From positions 496,001 through 560,000 of the forward strand of contig NZ_WPZY01000001.1 of the NCBI RefSeq assembly GCF_013031405.1: a DNA stretch of 64,000 bases. Direction: 5' to 3'. Below the pieces are notes generated by a model. It had not been told where the DNA came from and did not search any database. It saw only the letters and a program-made list of their open reading frames with translations. Position 1 is the stretch's first letter. The number at the start of each line of letters is the position of its first letter. Below are positions 34,963 through 43,306 of the stretch, in pieces. The translations under genes were made by a program, and so were the position numbers. Source of the DNA: Ruegeria sp. HKCCD8929. GTDB taxonomy: Bacteria; Pseudomonadota; Alphaproteobacteria; Rhodobacterales; Rhodobacteraceae.

Positions 34963-35240
34963 CCGGAGCCCGTTTAGCTGGCGCCCATGCCGATAAAGTA
35001 CGTTGATTGGGGGCTCGGCAACTCTTCCTCTAAACACACCGGTGCTGATTTCAGCAGTAAACTGCATGAGATCAGAGACATGTCGATCCAACTTGCTTCG
35101 TCAGTTTTTATCACCATAAATTTCCGCTTGGTCCGATTAAGGGAATCGAGGCACACTTTCGAGGCAGTCATCGGCAATTATTTACCATAATCATGATTAT
35201 AAGGCCGCAAGGGCCGATGGGAGGCACATTCTAAAGTGGA
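34963..35240. other. Intergenic stretch without clear genes
   Basis: Short open frames of 60-70 residues on both strands lack ribosome sites or family features. Base composition is more AT-rich than the flanking genes. It separates nqrM from a probable transposase remnant. Confidence 0.4.
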
Positions 35241-35498
35241 TTGCGACAAATCCCATATCTTGCTGAAAAGAAAGGGGAACCGGCGACGTCAAACACGGAC
35301 CTAGGGTTATTCGAGCGGCGTGCAATTGAGGACATGCTGAGCACGAAAGTCCCGGTCGGCAAGATCGCAGACACACAGAGCTTTAACTCGGAAACAGCCG
35401 GAAACTTGCCGTCTGACTCGACACAACGCCCACCAACGCATTATACAGCGGAAACGAACGTTAGGTTACTCACGTCATCCTGTACCCGACATTCCTGA
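35241..35498 (+). pseudogene. Possible IS30-family transposase N-terminal remnant
   Basis: The reading frame contains LFERRAIEDMLSTKVPVGKIADT, which resembles the start of IS30-type transposases (LSxxERxxIExMLxxKxPVxxIA, followed by a helix-turn-helix). The expected HRSTIYREIKRN is not preserved (QSFNSETAGNLPSD) and the frame ends within the response regulator's end. No inverted ends were found. It would mark past insertion beside the two-component operon; the match is by eye only. Confidence 0.3.
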
Positions 35499-36141
35499 GC
35501 GTCACGATCCGCTGACCTTCTGCACCGATCTTGCGACGGAGACGCCCTACATAGACATCGACAACGTTTGTCAGCGGATCGGCGTTCAGGCCCCATACGG
35601 CATTCAGAATCCGTTCGCGCGACAGAACTCGACCGGTGTTTGTCAGAAAAAGAAGGAGCAGATCGCGTTCCTTTTTGGACAACTGAATCTCCTCTCCGGC
35701 GATTGAGACCTGCAGTGATGTTCGATCGAAGGTCAACGTTCCACAGGTAATGACTGTGTCGCCAAGGTCCGCCGCATACCCGTTGGCACGGCGGTGGAGC
35801 GCTTCAACCCGGGCGATGAGTTCGTCGAAGTCGAAGGGTTTTGGCAGATAGTCGTCTGCCCCGATCTTCAAACCTTCGACTTTTTCCTCGGGACTATCCA
35901 GCGCTGTCAACATCAGAACGGGCGTCTTTGATTTACGGGCTCGTAGTTTGCGACACACATCCTGCCCCTGAATGCCGGGCAACATCAGATCCAGCAAAAT
36001 GACATCGTAGGTGTTTGCAGTGGCGTGTTCGAGAGCATCTTCGCCACTTGCCGCATGATCGATGGACCAACCTTCTGCAGCCAGGCCGCGACGGATGAAA
36101 TCGGCAACACGCGCCTCATCTTCGACAAGCAGGATGTTCAT
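35470..36141 (-). CDS. OmpR-family response regulator
   Basis: A 223-aa regulator. The receiver domain has the acidic pocket VEDE (residues 7-9), phospho-acceptor Asp51 in ILLDLMLPG, the switch Thr in LMLTALD, and Lys in YLPKPFDF. The C-terminal winged helix (from about 125) ends VVDVYVGRLRRKIGAEGQRIVTLRNVGYRM. It is the last gene of an operon with the histidine kinase, 100 bp downstream. OmpR-type regulators bind tandem direct repeats with 10-11 bp period, as found before three local promoters. Confidence 0.93.
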   Translation of the reverse strand: MNILLVEDEARVADFIRRGLAAEGWSIDHAASGEDALEHATANTYDVILLDLMLPGIQGQDVCRKLRARKSKTPVLMLTALDSPEEKVEGLKIGADDYLPKPFDFDELIARVEALHRRANGYAADLGDTVITCGTLTFDRTSLQVSIAGEEIQLSKKERDLLLLFLTNTGRVLSRERILNAVWGLNADPLTNVVDVYVGRLRRKIGAEGQRIVTLRNVGYRMT

Positions 36142-36241
36142 CTATAGTACCACCACTGTCCGACTCTCCCCCGATTTCTAAACGCGATCTGTTGCATGAG
36201 TTGATATCCTGTGAGTGGTGTCCGCGTATGGAAACCGGACA

Positions 36242-37825
36242 TTAAGCGGTTTTGCGCGATGTGTTGGTGGACACAATTTTCATCCGGGGCTCTTTTGGCA
36301 AAGCTATTACGATTTTCAGGCCGCCTTCGTCGCGATCCAGCAGGTCGACCGTGCCACCATGGGCTTCGACAATGGACCTCACAACAGGCAGCCCAAGGCC
36401 GCTCCCTTCGATGCCCTGCCCCGACGCATTTGATCCGCGAAAGAACCGATCGAACGCCTGCGACTTTTCCGCAGTGCTGAGGCCGGGGCCATCGTCTTCG
36501 ATGGCAATAGTACACTCTGTTGGGCTTTCTTCCAATTTCGCTAATATAGTCGGACCGCCGTAGCGACGCGCATTTTGCAGCAGCGCGAGTACGGACTGGC
36601 GGAGCCGAACTTCGTCGACGGGTGCACAGATTTGGGTATTGGGACTTTCGACCTCAACCTGACCCGGGAACATCGCCACGGCATCCCGCAACACTTTGCG
36701 CAGATCCGTCTCTTTCCGATCCAGCCTCAGCTGCCCAGCCTCAAAACGTGCCACGGTTAACATGTCATCGACAATCTGGTTTGTGTGCTTAGCGGAATCA
36801 CGAATGCGCGCAAGGGAGTCTGAGACATCCGTACTCAACTTGCCCGATGTCCGCAGCGTGACGTCGGCCTCGCCAAGGATAATCGCCAGCGGTGTTCGCA
36901 ATTCGTGGCTGATATCCGCCATAAGCTGTTTCCGGTTTTCTTCGCCGGTCTCAAGCTTGTCGATCAGTTGTTGAAGTTCGGCTGTTCGTACTGCGACCGT
37001 CTCCTCGAGGTGCCTTTTCTGCTCCGCGCGGCTTACCTCGCGTGCGGCGAGACCCTCTGCCATGTTGTCCAAAACGCCGCCCAGATCCCGAAACTCCCGG
37101 CTCCCCCCCAGATTTACCGATTTAGAATAATCGCCGTTGCGCAAACGGCCTAGGCCTTCTGATAGACGGATCAACGGCTGTCTGATCTGGCCATTGAACG
37201 ACACCAGCGCCACCATCAGCGTCGCAAGCGCGACCAGAGTGATCAGGTAAACCAACTGCTTGTTCCAGGTCCGAAAAGCAGCTGACTCCGCAATCACCTC
37301 TTCGACTTCTTCCAGTTCTTCTTCGAGCGCCGCCTGGATCTTGCGATCAAGTTCATCGTCGATATCACCGTCCAGCAAGGCGGCCAAACGCTCGATCTGA
37401 ACGAATGTCTCGATCGGATCGCCAGTTGCGGTAAGAGTCGCGATAGCCGCGTTGACGGACTGGATATCCCGTTCAATCTCGTCGAGAAGTTCCAGTTCCT
37501 CGATTTCCTCTTCGCCGGCCATCTGGATCTCGCGCGCAATGACGGTACGAATGTCCGCCAGATTCTGCGCGATCTTTGCCTTAAGGGCGCTCTCCCCTTT
37601 TCCACCGTCGCGATCCCCGATGAGCAAAGCATCACCGTGTTGCTTGAACAAACGATAGAGATTCGCTTCGAGCTTCAGGTGCAACCCGAATGATTCCTGT
37701 GCAAGCTGGGTGCGCGCATCCCACCAGCGGGACTTTTCAAGGCTATAGAGCGTGAGCCCCGCCAACCCCACCAAAAGGCCGATGATGACGGTGGCGTAGA
37801 TTCCAAAGAGAGTAGATGAACGCAT
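36242..37825 (-). CDS. Sensor histidine kinase with acidic periplasmic domain
   Basis: A 527-aa membrane kinase. TM1 is at residues 8-27 and TM2 at 191-210; the periplasmic domain between them (about 165 aa) is helical and very acidic (EEEIEELELLDEIERD, LEEELEEVEEVIAE). HAMP follows (about 212-265), then a coiled coil, the HisKA box ISHELRTPL with His307, and HATPase_c motifs LLQNARRYGG, EDDGPGL and GSGLGLPVV. The ATG at 37825 sits one base after the ABC-like stop (TGACATG), so kinase and ABC-like protein are translationally coupled. The acidic sensor suggests cation or cationic peptide sensing; inference. Confidence 0.9.
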   Translation of the reverse strand: MRSSTLFGIYATVIIGLLVGLAGLTLYSLEKSRWWDARTQLAQESFGLHLKLEANLYRLFKQHGDALLIGDRDGGKGESALKAKIAQNLADIRTVIAREIQMAGEEEIEELELLDEIERDIQSVNAAIATLTATGDPIETFVQIERLAALLDGDIDDELDRKIQAALEEELEEVEEVIAESAAFRTWNKQLVYLITLVALATLMVALVSFNGQIRQPLIRLSEGLGRLRNGDYSKSVNLGGSREFRDLGGVLDNMAEGLAAREVSRAEQKRHLEETVAVRTAELQQLIDKLETGEENRKQLMADISHELRTPLAIILGEADVTLRTSGKLSTDVSDSLARIRDSAKHTNQIVDDMLTVARFEAGQLRLDRKETDLRKVLRDAVAMFPGQVEVESPNTQICAPVDEVRLRQSVLALLQNARRYGGPTILAKLEESPTECTIAIEDDGPGLSTAEKSQAFDRFFRGSNASGQGIEGSGLGLPVVRSIVEAHGGTVDLLDRDEGGLKIVIALPKEPRMKIVSTNTSRKTA

Positions 37826-37826
37826 G

Positions 37827-39353
37827 TCAGATGACCTTCGAATTTTTCTTAAGACTATGAGCGTTTTCTGTTTCGACCAATATGACGGTTGCTGCGGACT
37901 GGCGGCAGAAAGTTTCCAACAAGTCGCTCCGTTTCCCAACTGACCACCACCTCAGCGAAGCAATGACGACAACGTCGGCCTCACCCAACACGGCACGCGC
38001 CAGATCCAGCTTCATTGAATGCTCAGCAGACAAACCATTGCCATTTTCCGACAGGCGCTGGTCGAGGCTGCGGGGCGCGGCAAGAACGTTGCCCAGACCA
38101 AAACGGCGAAGAACCTCGGCGATGTTCCGGTCGTTCGGGCGTTTCCGGCACATGAGTGATGCGGACCGTCGCAAACTGCCTTGGAGCCCTATGTGATCAT
38201 CTCCGATGTAAGCGATCCGTGGGGTCTTCTGTTGTCCATTATAGAGGACGTCCAGGCCTCCGTATTTGTCGAGGCCGGAAATGCACCGCGCCAAGACATG
38301 GGCGTGTTCGCCGCGCAAGCGGGTCACTACGCCTTGCTTCGCCGTGAACGCTACTGGTTCGCGATCAAGTGTGCCGCGCACCTCGACGGTCACTGAATGG
38401 CGCTTACGGGGCCACCGTCGCTTTACGATCGGCTCCGAAAGCAGCCTTTGGGCCTTCCTACGCGCAACCCGCCAGGCGCAATAGTGATCCCAGGCCGAGC
38501 AAAGATCCTGCAGGGGCAGCGCGATCAGACCAAGAACAGAGAGGCTCGCAGCAACACTTGCTGGTGCGATACCGTTTCGGCCGGCGAGCCACAGTATCAG
38601 GAGACCGGAAAGAGCGACTCCCGTTTGTAGAATGGCTTGTAAACTGGAGGTTTTACCACGACGAGCCATCGCGTCGTTTCGCAGTGATGCGCCCTGATCG
38701 TCAAGCCTGCGAAGCTCTTTGTTCGTCCGCCCCATCAGATCCAGCTCGGGTGCGATGGCAATACGCTCGATCATGGAGATCGCTATGCTGGCTCTGCGCC
38801 GCCTGAGCTGGCTGTGACGGCGCTCCAAATGCCAAGCGGTAGCACCCATGACAAGCAAAGCAACACCAAGTGGCACAAGTCCGACGCCTGCAACAACAGG
38901 ATTGAGAGCAAACAAGATCGCAATTGCGCCGGGTAGGACAACAGAGGCAGACAATACATCGGGCAATCCGCGCCCGAACCACAGGCGCGCGGCCGACAAA
39001 TCGCCGACAAATCTCAACGACAAGGCACCGACGCGGCGCTGTTCGTGCCGCGATTTCGGCAGGCGCGCAATCTGCCGATACAGCGCGCGCCGCAGCGAAA
39101 TTGCATAGCTCTGCCCCAATGCCTCCGCGCGGTAGCGAGACCCGAGGAAGCACACGGCGGCAATCACACCAGAGGTTGCCAATTCGATCACCGTGTTGAT
39201 CGCCAGGCCATTGCCGGAATGCAGAGCGGCAAAACCGTCACGTGTGGCGAATGCTGCTACCGCAAGGGCCGCCGCCTGCCCTATTCCGCAGGAAACCACG
39301 AGGACCGCGTCGACGACGCGGTCCCTTGTGGTGAGTGGTGGAAGGACAGTCAT
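37827..39353 (-). CDS. ABC exporter-like protein with degenerate ATPase domain
   Basis: A 508-aa half-transporter-like protein. Residues 10-290 hold an ABC exporter type transmembrane domain with about six hydrophobic segments and the usual long helices (YAISLRRALYRQIARLP; ELDLMGRTNKELRRLD). Residues 320-508 keep the nucleotide-domain layout but lose every catalytic motif: Walker A is LRGEHAHVL, the Q-loop AYIGDDHIGL, the signature LSAEH, Walker B VVVIAS without acids, and the H-loop ILVETENAH is displaced. It overlaps the P-loop gene (ATGA) and is followed one base later by the kinase. It is more likely a sensor or scaffold than a pump. Confidence 0.75.
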   Translation of the reverse strand: MTVLPPLTTRDRVVDAVLVVSCGIGQAAALAVAAFATRDGFAALHSGNGLAINTVIELATSGVIAAVCFLGSRYRAEALGQSYAISLRRALYRQIARLPKSRHEQRRVGALSLRFVGDLSAARLWFGRGLPDVLSASVVLPGAIAILFALNPVVAGVGLVPLGVALLVMGATAWHLERRHSQLRRRRASIAISMIERIAIAPELDLMGRTNKELRRLDDQGASLRNDAMARRGKTSSLQAILQTGVALSGLLILWLAGRNGIAPASVAASLSVLGLIALPLQDLCSAWDHYCAWRVARRKAQRLLSEPIVKRRWPRKRHSVTVEVRGTLDREPVAFTAKQGVVTRLRGEHAHVLARCISGLDKYGGLDVLYNGQQKTPRIAYIGDDHIGLQGSLRRSASLMCRKRPNDRNIAEVLRRFGLGNVLAAPRSLDQRLSENGNGLSAEHSMKLDLARAVLGEADVVVIASLRWWSVGKRSDLLETFCRQSAATVILVETENAHSLKKNSKVI

Positions 39354-40414
39354 GCGGCCACATCTTCCGGTTCGCCGCGCATCAGCGGTGCGACATGGCG
39401 CGCGATCACTTCGGGCGACCACAGGTCTTCACGCGACAAGATCGGTCGACCGGTGACTTCGGCGGCTTCCGCGGCTGCCATTGGCGAGCAGCTGATCATT
39501 CCGGAGATGGCAAAGGGGCTGAGCCCTACCCTCTTCAGCACTGTCACACCGCCCAATGCGCTGAGCGCGTCAGGTGCCGCAAAAAGGATGCCGTCCAGCC
39601 GGTCGCGGATGCGGGAAGACTGAAGAATTGCGCGGGTTTCCTGTTGGAAGACACCGTCTGCAATCTCGACAACCACCACCTCGGCTCCACGCTCTGCTGC
39701 GGTGGCAACCAAAGTGTCAAAACCTGCTTCAATCCGCTCAAGCGGTGTGCGGAAGGTCGTCGCCATACCTACATCGGTGAAGTCCAACGCAGGGGCACCT
39801 CCGTCCTCGAAACTGTTGAAGTCTCCAAAGGCCCCAGTGCCCGTAGCCTTGACACCGGCCACGGCGTAGCCCGCTCTCATCAGGCCATGGCCCAGGCTTG
39901 ACGCCGCTGTTGTCTTGCCGGAGTTCATCGACGCACCAAAGACGCCGATGACCGTCACCCGGTCATTGGCCGGCAAGGCGGACAGCGCATAGTCGGCAAC
40001 GTTGATCGTATGTCCCGCGGCATTGGTCAAAAGACCCAGCGGCTTCAACCGGGTCGGATCGTCCATGAACTCGTGGGCGGCATCAACGCGACCAGCGACA
40101 CCGCCGCCCGCCACAAGGTCGATGAGATCGTCGTCAATGACCGCGCTGGCAAGAAACTGGTCGGGCGCGTAGCGGTCACCAAGACAAAGCACAACGAAGT
40201 CACCCGGATAGCTGATCGAGGCACGCCGTTCGGCCAGCTGAATTTTTTTGTGATGCCCGATTTCGACGATTTCGCAGAGGATCAGGTCACCTGCTTTCGC
40301 ATGGCGCAATTGAGTGGAGAGGCCATGCACATCGGACCGATCAACCCTCCGGGTTGTGAAGGCCCATTTTGCAATCTCGCAGATCGACGGAGTGATTTGG
40401 GAAAGTTGTTTCAT
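39350..40414 (-). CDS. P-loop NTPase-like protein (dethiobiotin synthetase/MobB-like), unknown function
   Basis: A 354-aa protein of unrecognised function. The first 150 residues are an uncharacterised domain (ICEIAKWAFTTRRVDRSDVHG..., then GDLILCEIVEIG and GDFVVLCLGDRYAPDQ). Residues 152-354 form a P-loop domain: Walker A GASMNSGKTT (160-169), then AGYAVAGVKATGTGAFGDFN, and a strand VVVVEIADGVFQQET. That order resembles dethiobiotin synthetase and MobB-type GTP/ATP enzymes and the DUF1611 group. The ATG at 40414 has GGGAG upstream. It is first in the operon with the ABC-like protein and the two-component genes. Confidence 0.7.
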   Translation of the reverse strand: MKQLSQITPSICEIAKWAFTTRRVDRSDVHGLSTQLRHAKAGDLILCEIVEIGHHKKIQLAERRASISYPGDFVVLCLGDRYAPDQFLASAVIDDDLIDLVAGGGVAGRVDAAHEFMDDPTRLKPLGLLTNAAGHTINVADYALSALPANDRVTVIGVFGASMNSGKTTAASSLGHGLMRAGYAVAGVKATGTGAFGDFNSFEDGGAPALDFTDVGMATTFRTPLERIEAGFDTLVATAAERGAEVVVVEIADGVFQQETRAILQSSRIRDRLDGILFAAPDALSALGGVTVLKRVGLSPFAISGMISCSPMAAAEAAEVTGRPILSREDLWSPEVIARHVAPLMRGEPEDVAA

Positions 40415-40484
40415 GCCTTGCTCCCTAGCTGGCGTTTCGCTGCATCGCTTTTGCCAGCCTGTTGTGAGAACAATCGCAAAGCCG

Positions 40485-40525
40485 GATGAAGGCGTTGCGT
40501 TCAATCAGATGAACATCAGATGAAC
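40485..40525 (-). promoter_or_regulatory. Predicted response-regulator box A
   Basis: Half-sites GATGAA at 40485, GATGAAC at 40508 and GATGAAC at 40519 (plus-strand reading) are spaced 23 and 11 bp. The last two lie in an exact 11-bp tandem repeat ATCAGATGAAC (40504-40525). The array is 71-111 bp before the start of the P-loop gene, first of the two-component operon. The same 11/23 geometry recurs at boxes B and C. Confidence 0.7.
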
Positions 40526-40726
40526 GCGTATTAGGGATGCGTGAAAAACCCCTCATGCGATCCAGCATTTCCCTTGGGAATCAGTTGCCCAGCTGCGAGG
40601 CCTCATGCGATAAAACAAGAAGGCTTTTTGATTAAAAATAAAGGCGTTACAGGCTTTAGTTGCGCCAGCAAGAGATTAACTCTGCCTGACCAGTCGCCAG
40701 TTCATTTGCAGTGAGATCAGTTCGCT

Positions 40727-41116
40727 CTAGTCGTCGCCATCATCGCCGTCGCCATCGCCATTGTTATCATCGTCGCGGTCATCATCGTCGTCCCGATCGT
40801 CTCTGTCGTCGCCATTGTACTGATCGTCATCCCGGCTTGATCGCAGTTCGGGTATGGTCAACCGGTCATCTCCGTTGCGATCGGACCTTTCGAGCAGTCT
40901 TCTCGCACCAGCCTGACCAAAGGCAGCGACAAGTTCATTGAAGCTCAACACACCGTCGGAATTCCTGTCCACGGACCGAAAGCTTGCGGTTTGCGCACTC
41001 GCTTGCGCCGTCAAACCGAAACCGATCAATAACGCGACGACTATACACAATGCAGTTGGCAATCTGCCGTGCGTCTTCCTGATCTTATGCACCCCCCAGC
41101 AATCATGCTTTGACAC
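40727..41116 (-). CDS. Secreted EF-hand protein with poly-acidic tail
   Basis: A 129-aa protein with a signal peptide (LCIVVALLIGFGLTAQASA-Q). Two EF-hand loops are visible: DRNSDGVLSFNE and DRNGDDRLTIPE, both with acids at the calcium-ligand positions. The last 35 residues are almost all Asp with some Arg, Asn and Gly, encoded by a run of GAT/GAC-like triplets. It should bind calcium in the periplasm. The GTG start at 41116 has AGGG upstream. It lies between the two-component operon and the permease; predicted box B precedes it. Confidence 0.85.
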   Translation of the reverse strand: MSKHDCWGVHKIRKTHGRLPTALCIVVALLIGFGLTAQASAQTASFRSVDRNSDGVLSFNELVAAFGQAGARRLLERSDRNGDDRLTIPELRSSRDDDQYNGDDRDDRDDDDDRDDDNNGDGDGDDGDD

Positions 41117-41190
41117 TGATATACCCTGCTCGCCAATACATGTTTCAAACCGACGTCTCGCCGGTCCGAACCAATAATATTACTCCAAAA

Positions 41191-41231
41191 GATGAAACGC
41201 ACTCTTTCAGAAAGATGAACGTGAGATGAAC
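41191..41231 (-). promoter_or_regulatory. Predicted response-regulator box B
   Basis: GATGAA at 41191, GATGAAC at 41214 and GATGAAC at 41225 repeat the 23/11 spacing of box A, in the same orientation and 75-115 bp before the EF-hand gene start at 41116. Confidence 0.7.
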
Positions 41232-41360
41232 GCGATAGTCGGTCGTTCCCTCCGCCTCATTCATCGCCCACTTTCTTGACACGGGTCATCGGCGTTTCGG
41301 AGGTCGGAACTAAATTCAGCAGACGGCACGCCCAGCCTTCACAACTCGCAAAAAGCCGAT

Positions 41361-41400
41361 TGTCATAAAACGTTCATAAACCCCTACATCTGCCGTTCAT
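41361..41400 (+). promoter_or_regulatory. Predicted response-regulator box C
   Basis: TGTCAT at 41361, GTTCAT at 41372 and GTTCAT at 41395 give the same 11/23 spacing, now in the opposite orientation so that it faces the permease gene (start 41488, 87 bp downstream). A 12-bp palindrome GACCG-CA-CGGTC follows at 41407-41418. Confidence 0.65.
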
Positions 41401-41487
41401 CACACTGACCGCACGGTCGTCAGCCCCCGCCTCTATTCAATTCGCCATCCGGACGCGACCGCGCCCGCTGACGAAAAGAGGCCACTG

Positions 41488-43245
41488 ATGACAACAACAT
41501 CACATAACGCGCCCTGGGACTTCACACTTCCCAAGCTGCCGGAGGGCCTGAAATCGGCACTACTTCCGGCTGCGATCGGCGCGGTTGTAGGAGCAGCCAT
41601 CTGGTTCAAAGCGTCAGGGTTGGCGCAAGACGCCAAGATCGTTCTCATAGTCACTGTTTTCGCCGTCGTGGGTTGGGTTGCCACGCGGCTACCCGACAGC
41701 TTGGTGGCGTTGACCGCTGCCTTGGCTCTTGTAGTGACCGGTGCCCAACCGCAAGAGGCGCTCACTAATACGCTCGGCGAGAAGATCGTCTGGCTTCTGC
41801 TCGCAGCTTTCGTCATTGCAGCAGTGGTTAAGGAGGCGGGTCTGGCAGAGCGTCTGGTGGCGCCTCTGACACGCGGCGCTCCGCGTGTCCTGCCATTCTT
41901 TGTAGTGACCGGGGCGGCCATCTCGGCTACGGCCTTCCTTTTGCCAAGCACTTCCGGGCGCGCGGCGCTGCTGCTGCCGGTATTCCTTGGCTTGGTCGGA
42001 TCGCTTCCGGATCCCCGCCTGATCAAACCATTGGCACTGTTGTTTCCCACAGCCATCTTGCTGTCGGCGGGCGGTTCGCTCATCGGAGCCGGAGCACATG
42101 TCGTCGCCGTTGAGGCGATTGGCGCCACCGGCGGCCCGCAGGTCGGTTACCTTGAGTGGTTGAAAATCGGGACACCTCTCGCGGCAGGCTCCGTCTTTCT
42201 CGCTACGATCCTGATTTTCGTGATCTTCGTCCCGCCGAGCCTTTGGCTGGCGCATATCACGCCGTCCGAAAACCGTGGACGGTATTCAACCATCCAGCGG
42301 CGTATCCTCATTGTCCTCATCGCGCTCGTCGGATTGTGGATCGCGAAACCCCTTCACGGGCTTGACGAAGCAATTGTCGCGATTGGCGGCGCTGTCTTGC
42401 TGCTGTTTCCGCCGTTTTGCGAGCGAAAGCCGAAGGAGGTCTTTCGATCGGTCGATGTCGAGTTGGTGCTCTACATGGCGGCCACGCTTATGCTGTCTGT
42501 CGCCGTAATCGACACAGGTGCAGACCGTTGGCTGGCTGCTGCCGCCTTGAAGCTGCTTCCAGCAGCGGTCGTAACGAACACCGGTGCTGCCGTGGTTTTT
42601 CTGTCAATTGTTGCGGTGGCATCTCATCTCGCGATCACCTCTCGCTCAGCCCGCGCCGCGATCTTGATCCCGGCCCTGGCGCTGCCGGTTGCCGGTTTCG
42701 GACATGACACGACTCTTGCCATTTTGATAGCCGTCCTGGGTACCGGATTCTGCCAAACCATGATGGTCAGCGCAAAACCTGTCGCCATCTTCGGACTAAG
42801 GGAAGACGCCGGCTTTACGCAGAAAGACCTGTTCAAATTGGCGCTCCCGCTTGCTCCGATCAAAATCGGGTTGATCTGCGTGTTTGCGCTCTGGGTCTGG
42901 CCGAACCAGTTGGAGACGTTGTCTACCAAGAACAGTGCCACGTCCTCTGCCACAACTGAAACGCAATCTCAGACGATGGAGGAGCGTGCTGCGATAGCCG
43001 GGCAGCAGGACCAGCGTCCGGCATTGCCTTTGGCTGCCAGCCTGCGCCCGCAGGCCCGGCCCAAACAGACGGCAAATGCACCGGCCCGGCCCATCCTAAT
43101 ACCGCCTCGCCGCGAAGCTTCGGCACCAACCCGATCAGAACCACCGCTTATCGCACAGGTGCGGAAAGATCTCCGTCAGGCCGGGACCGACATTCGCACC
43201 GCGGGCAAACAGATCGAACGCGGCCTGTCCCGTCTCTTCCGATGA
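41488..43245 (+). CDS. SLC13/DASS-family permease with cytoplasmic tail
   Basis: A 585-aa membrane transporter. About eleven to twelve hydrophobic segments span residues 22-475. Two pseudo-symmetric hairpin motifs, STSGRA (154-159) and ITSRSARA (383-390), match the substrate and sodium sites of the divalent anion:sodium symporter fold. The last 105 residues are a polar tail rich in Gln, Pro and Ala (residues 480-585), absent from usual family members. AGAGG precedes the ATG. It is followed after 61 bp by glycerate kinase, so glycerate or a related organic acid is a possible substrate (inference). Confidence 0.85.
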   Translation: MTTTSHNAPWDFTLPKLPEGLKSALLPAAIGAVVGAAIWFKASGLAQDAKIVLIVTVFAVVGWVATRLPDSLVALTAALALVVTGAQPQEALTNTLGEKIVWLLLAAFVIAAVVKEAGLAERLVAPLTRGAPRVLPFFVVTGAAISATAFLLPSTSGRAALLLPVFLGLVGSLPDPRLIKPLALLFPTAILLSAGGSLIGAGAHVVAVEAIGATGGPQVGYLEWLKIGTPLAAGSVFLATILIFVIFVPPSLWLAHITPSENRGRYSTIQRRILIVLIALVGLWIAKPLHGLDEAIVAIGGAVLLLFPPFCERKPKEVFRSVDVELVLYMAATLMLSVAVIDTGADRWLAAAALKLLPAAVVTNTGAAVVFLSIVAVASHLAITSRSARAAILIPALALPVAGFGHDTTLAILIAVLGTGFCQTMMVSAKPVAIFGLREDAGFTQKDLFKLALPLAPIKIGLICVFALWVWPNQLETLSTKNSATSSATTETQSQTMEERAAIAGQQDQRPALPLAASLRPQARPKQTANAPARPILIPPRREASAPTRSEPPLIAQVRKDLRQAGTDIRTAGKQIERGLSRLFR

Positions 43246-43306
43246 CTGACGCTCACCAGACCCTCCCTACCAACCTGCAACCCTCAAGCAAAAAGGATAC
43301 CCGAAC

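Noticed and set aside
34974..35190. Overlapping short open frames on both strands after nqrM
   Set aside because: No ribosome site or recognisable protein features on either strand.
40727..40850. Triplet-repeat run considered as a CRISPR-like or satellite array
   Set aside because: It is the in-frame coding region for the acidic tail of the EF-hand protein, not spaced repeats.
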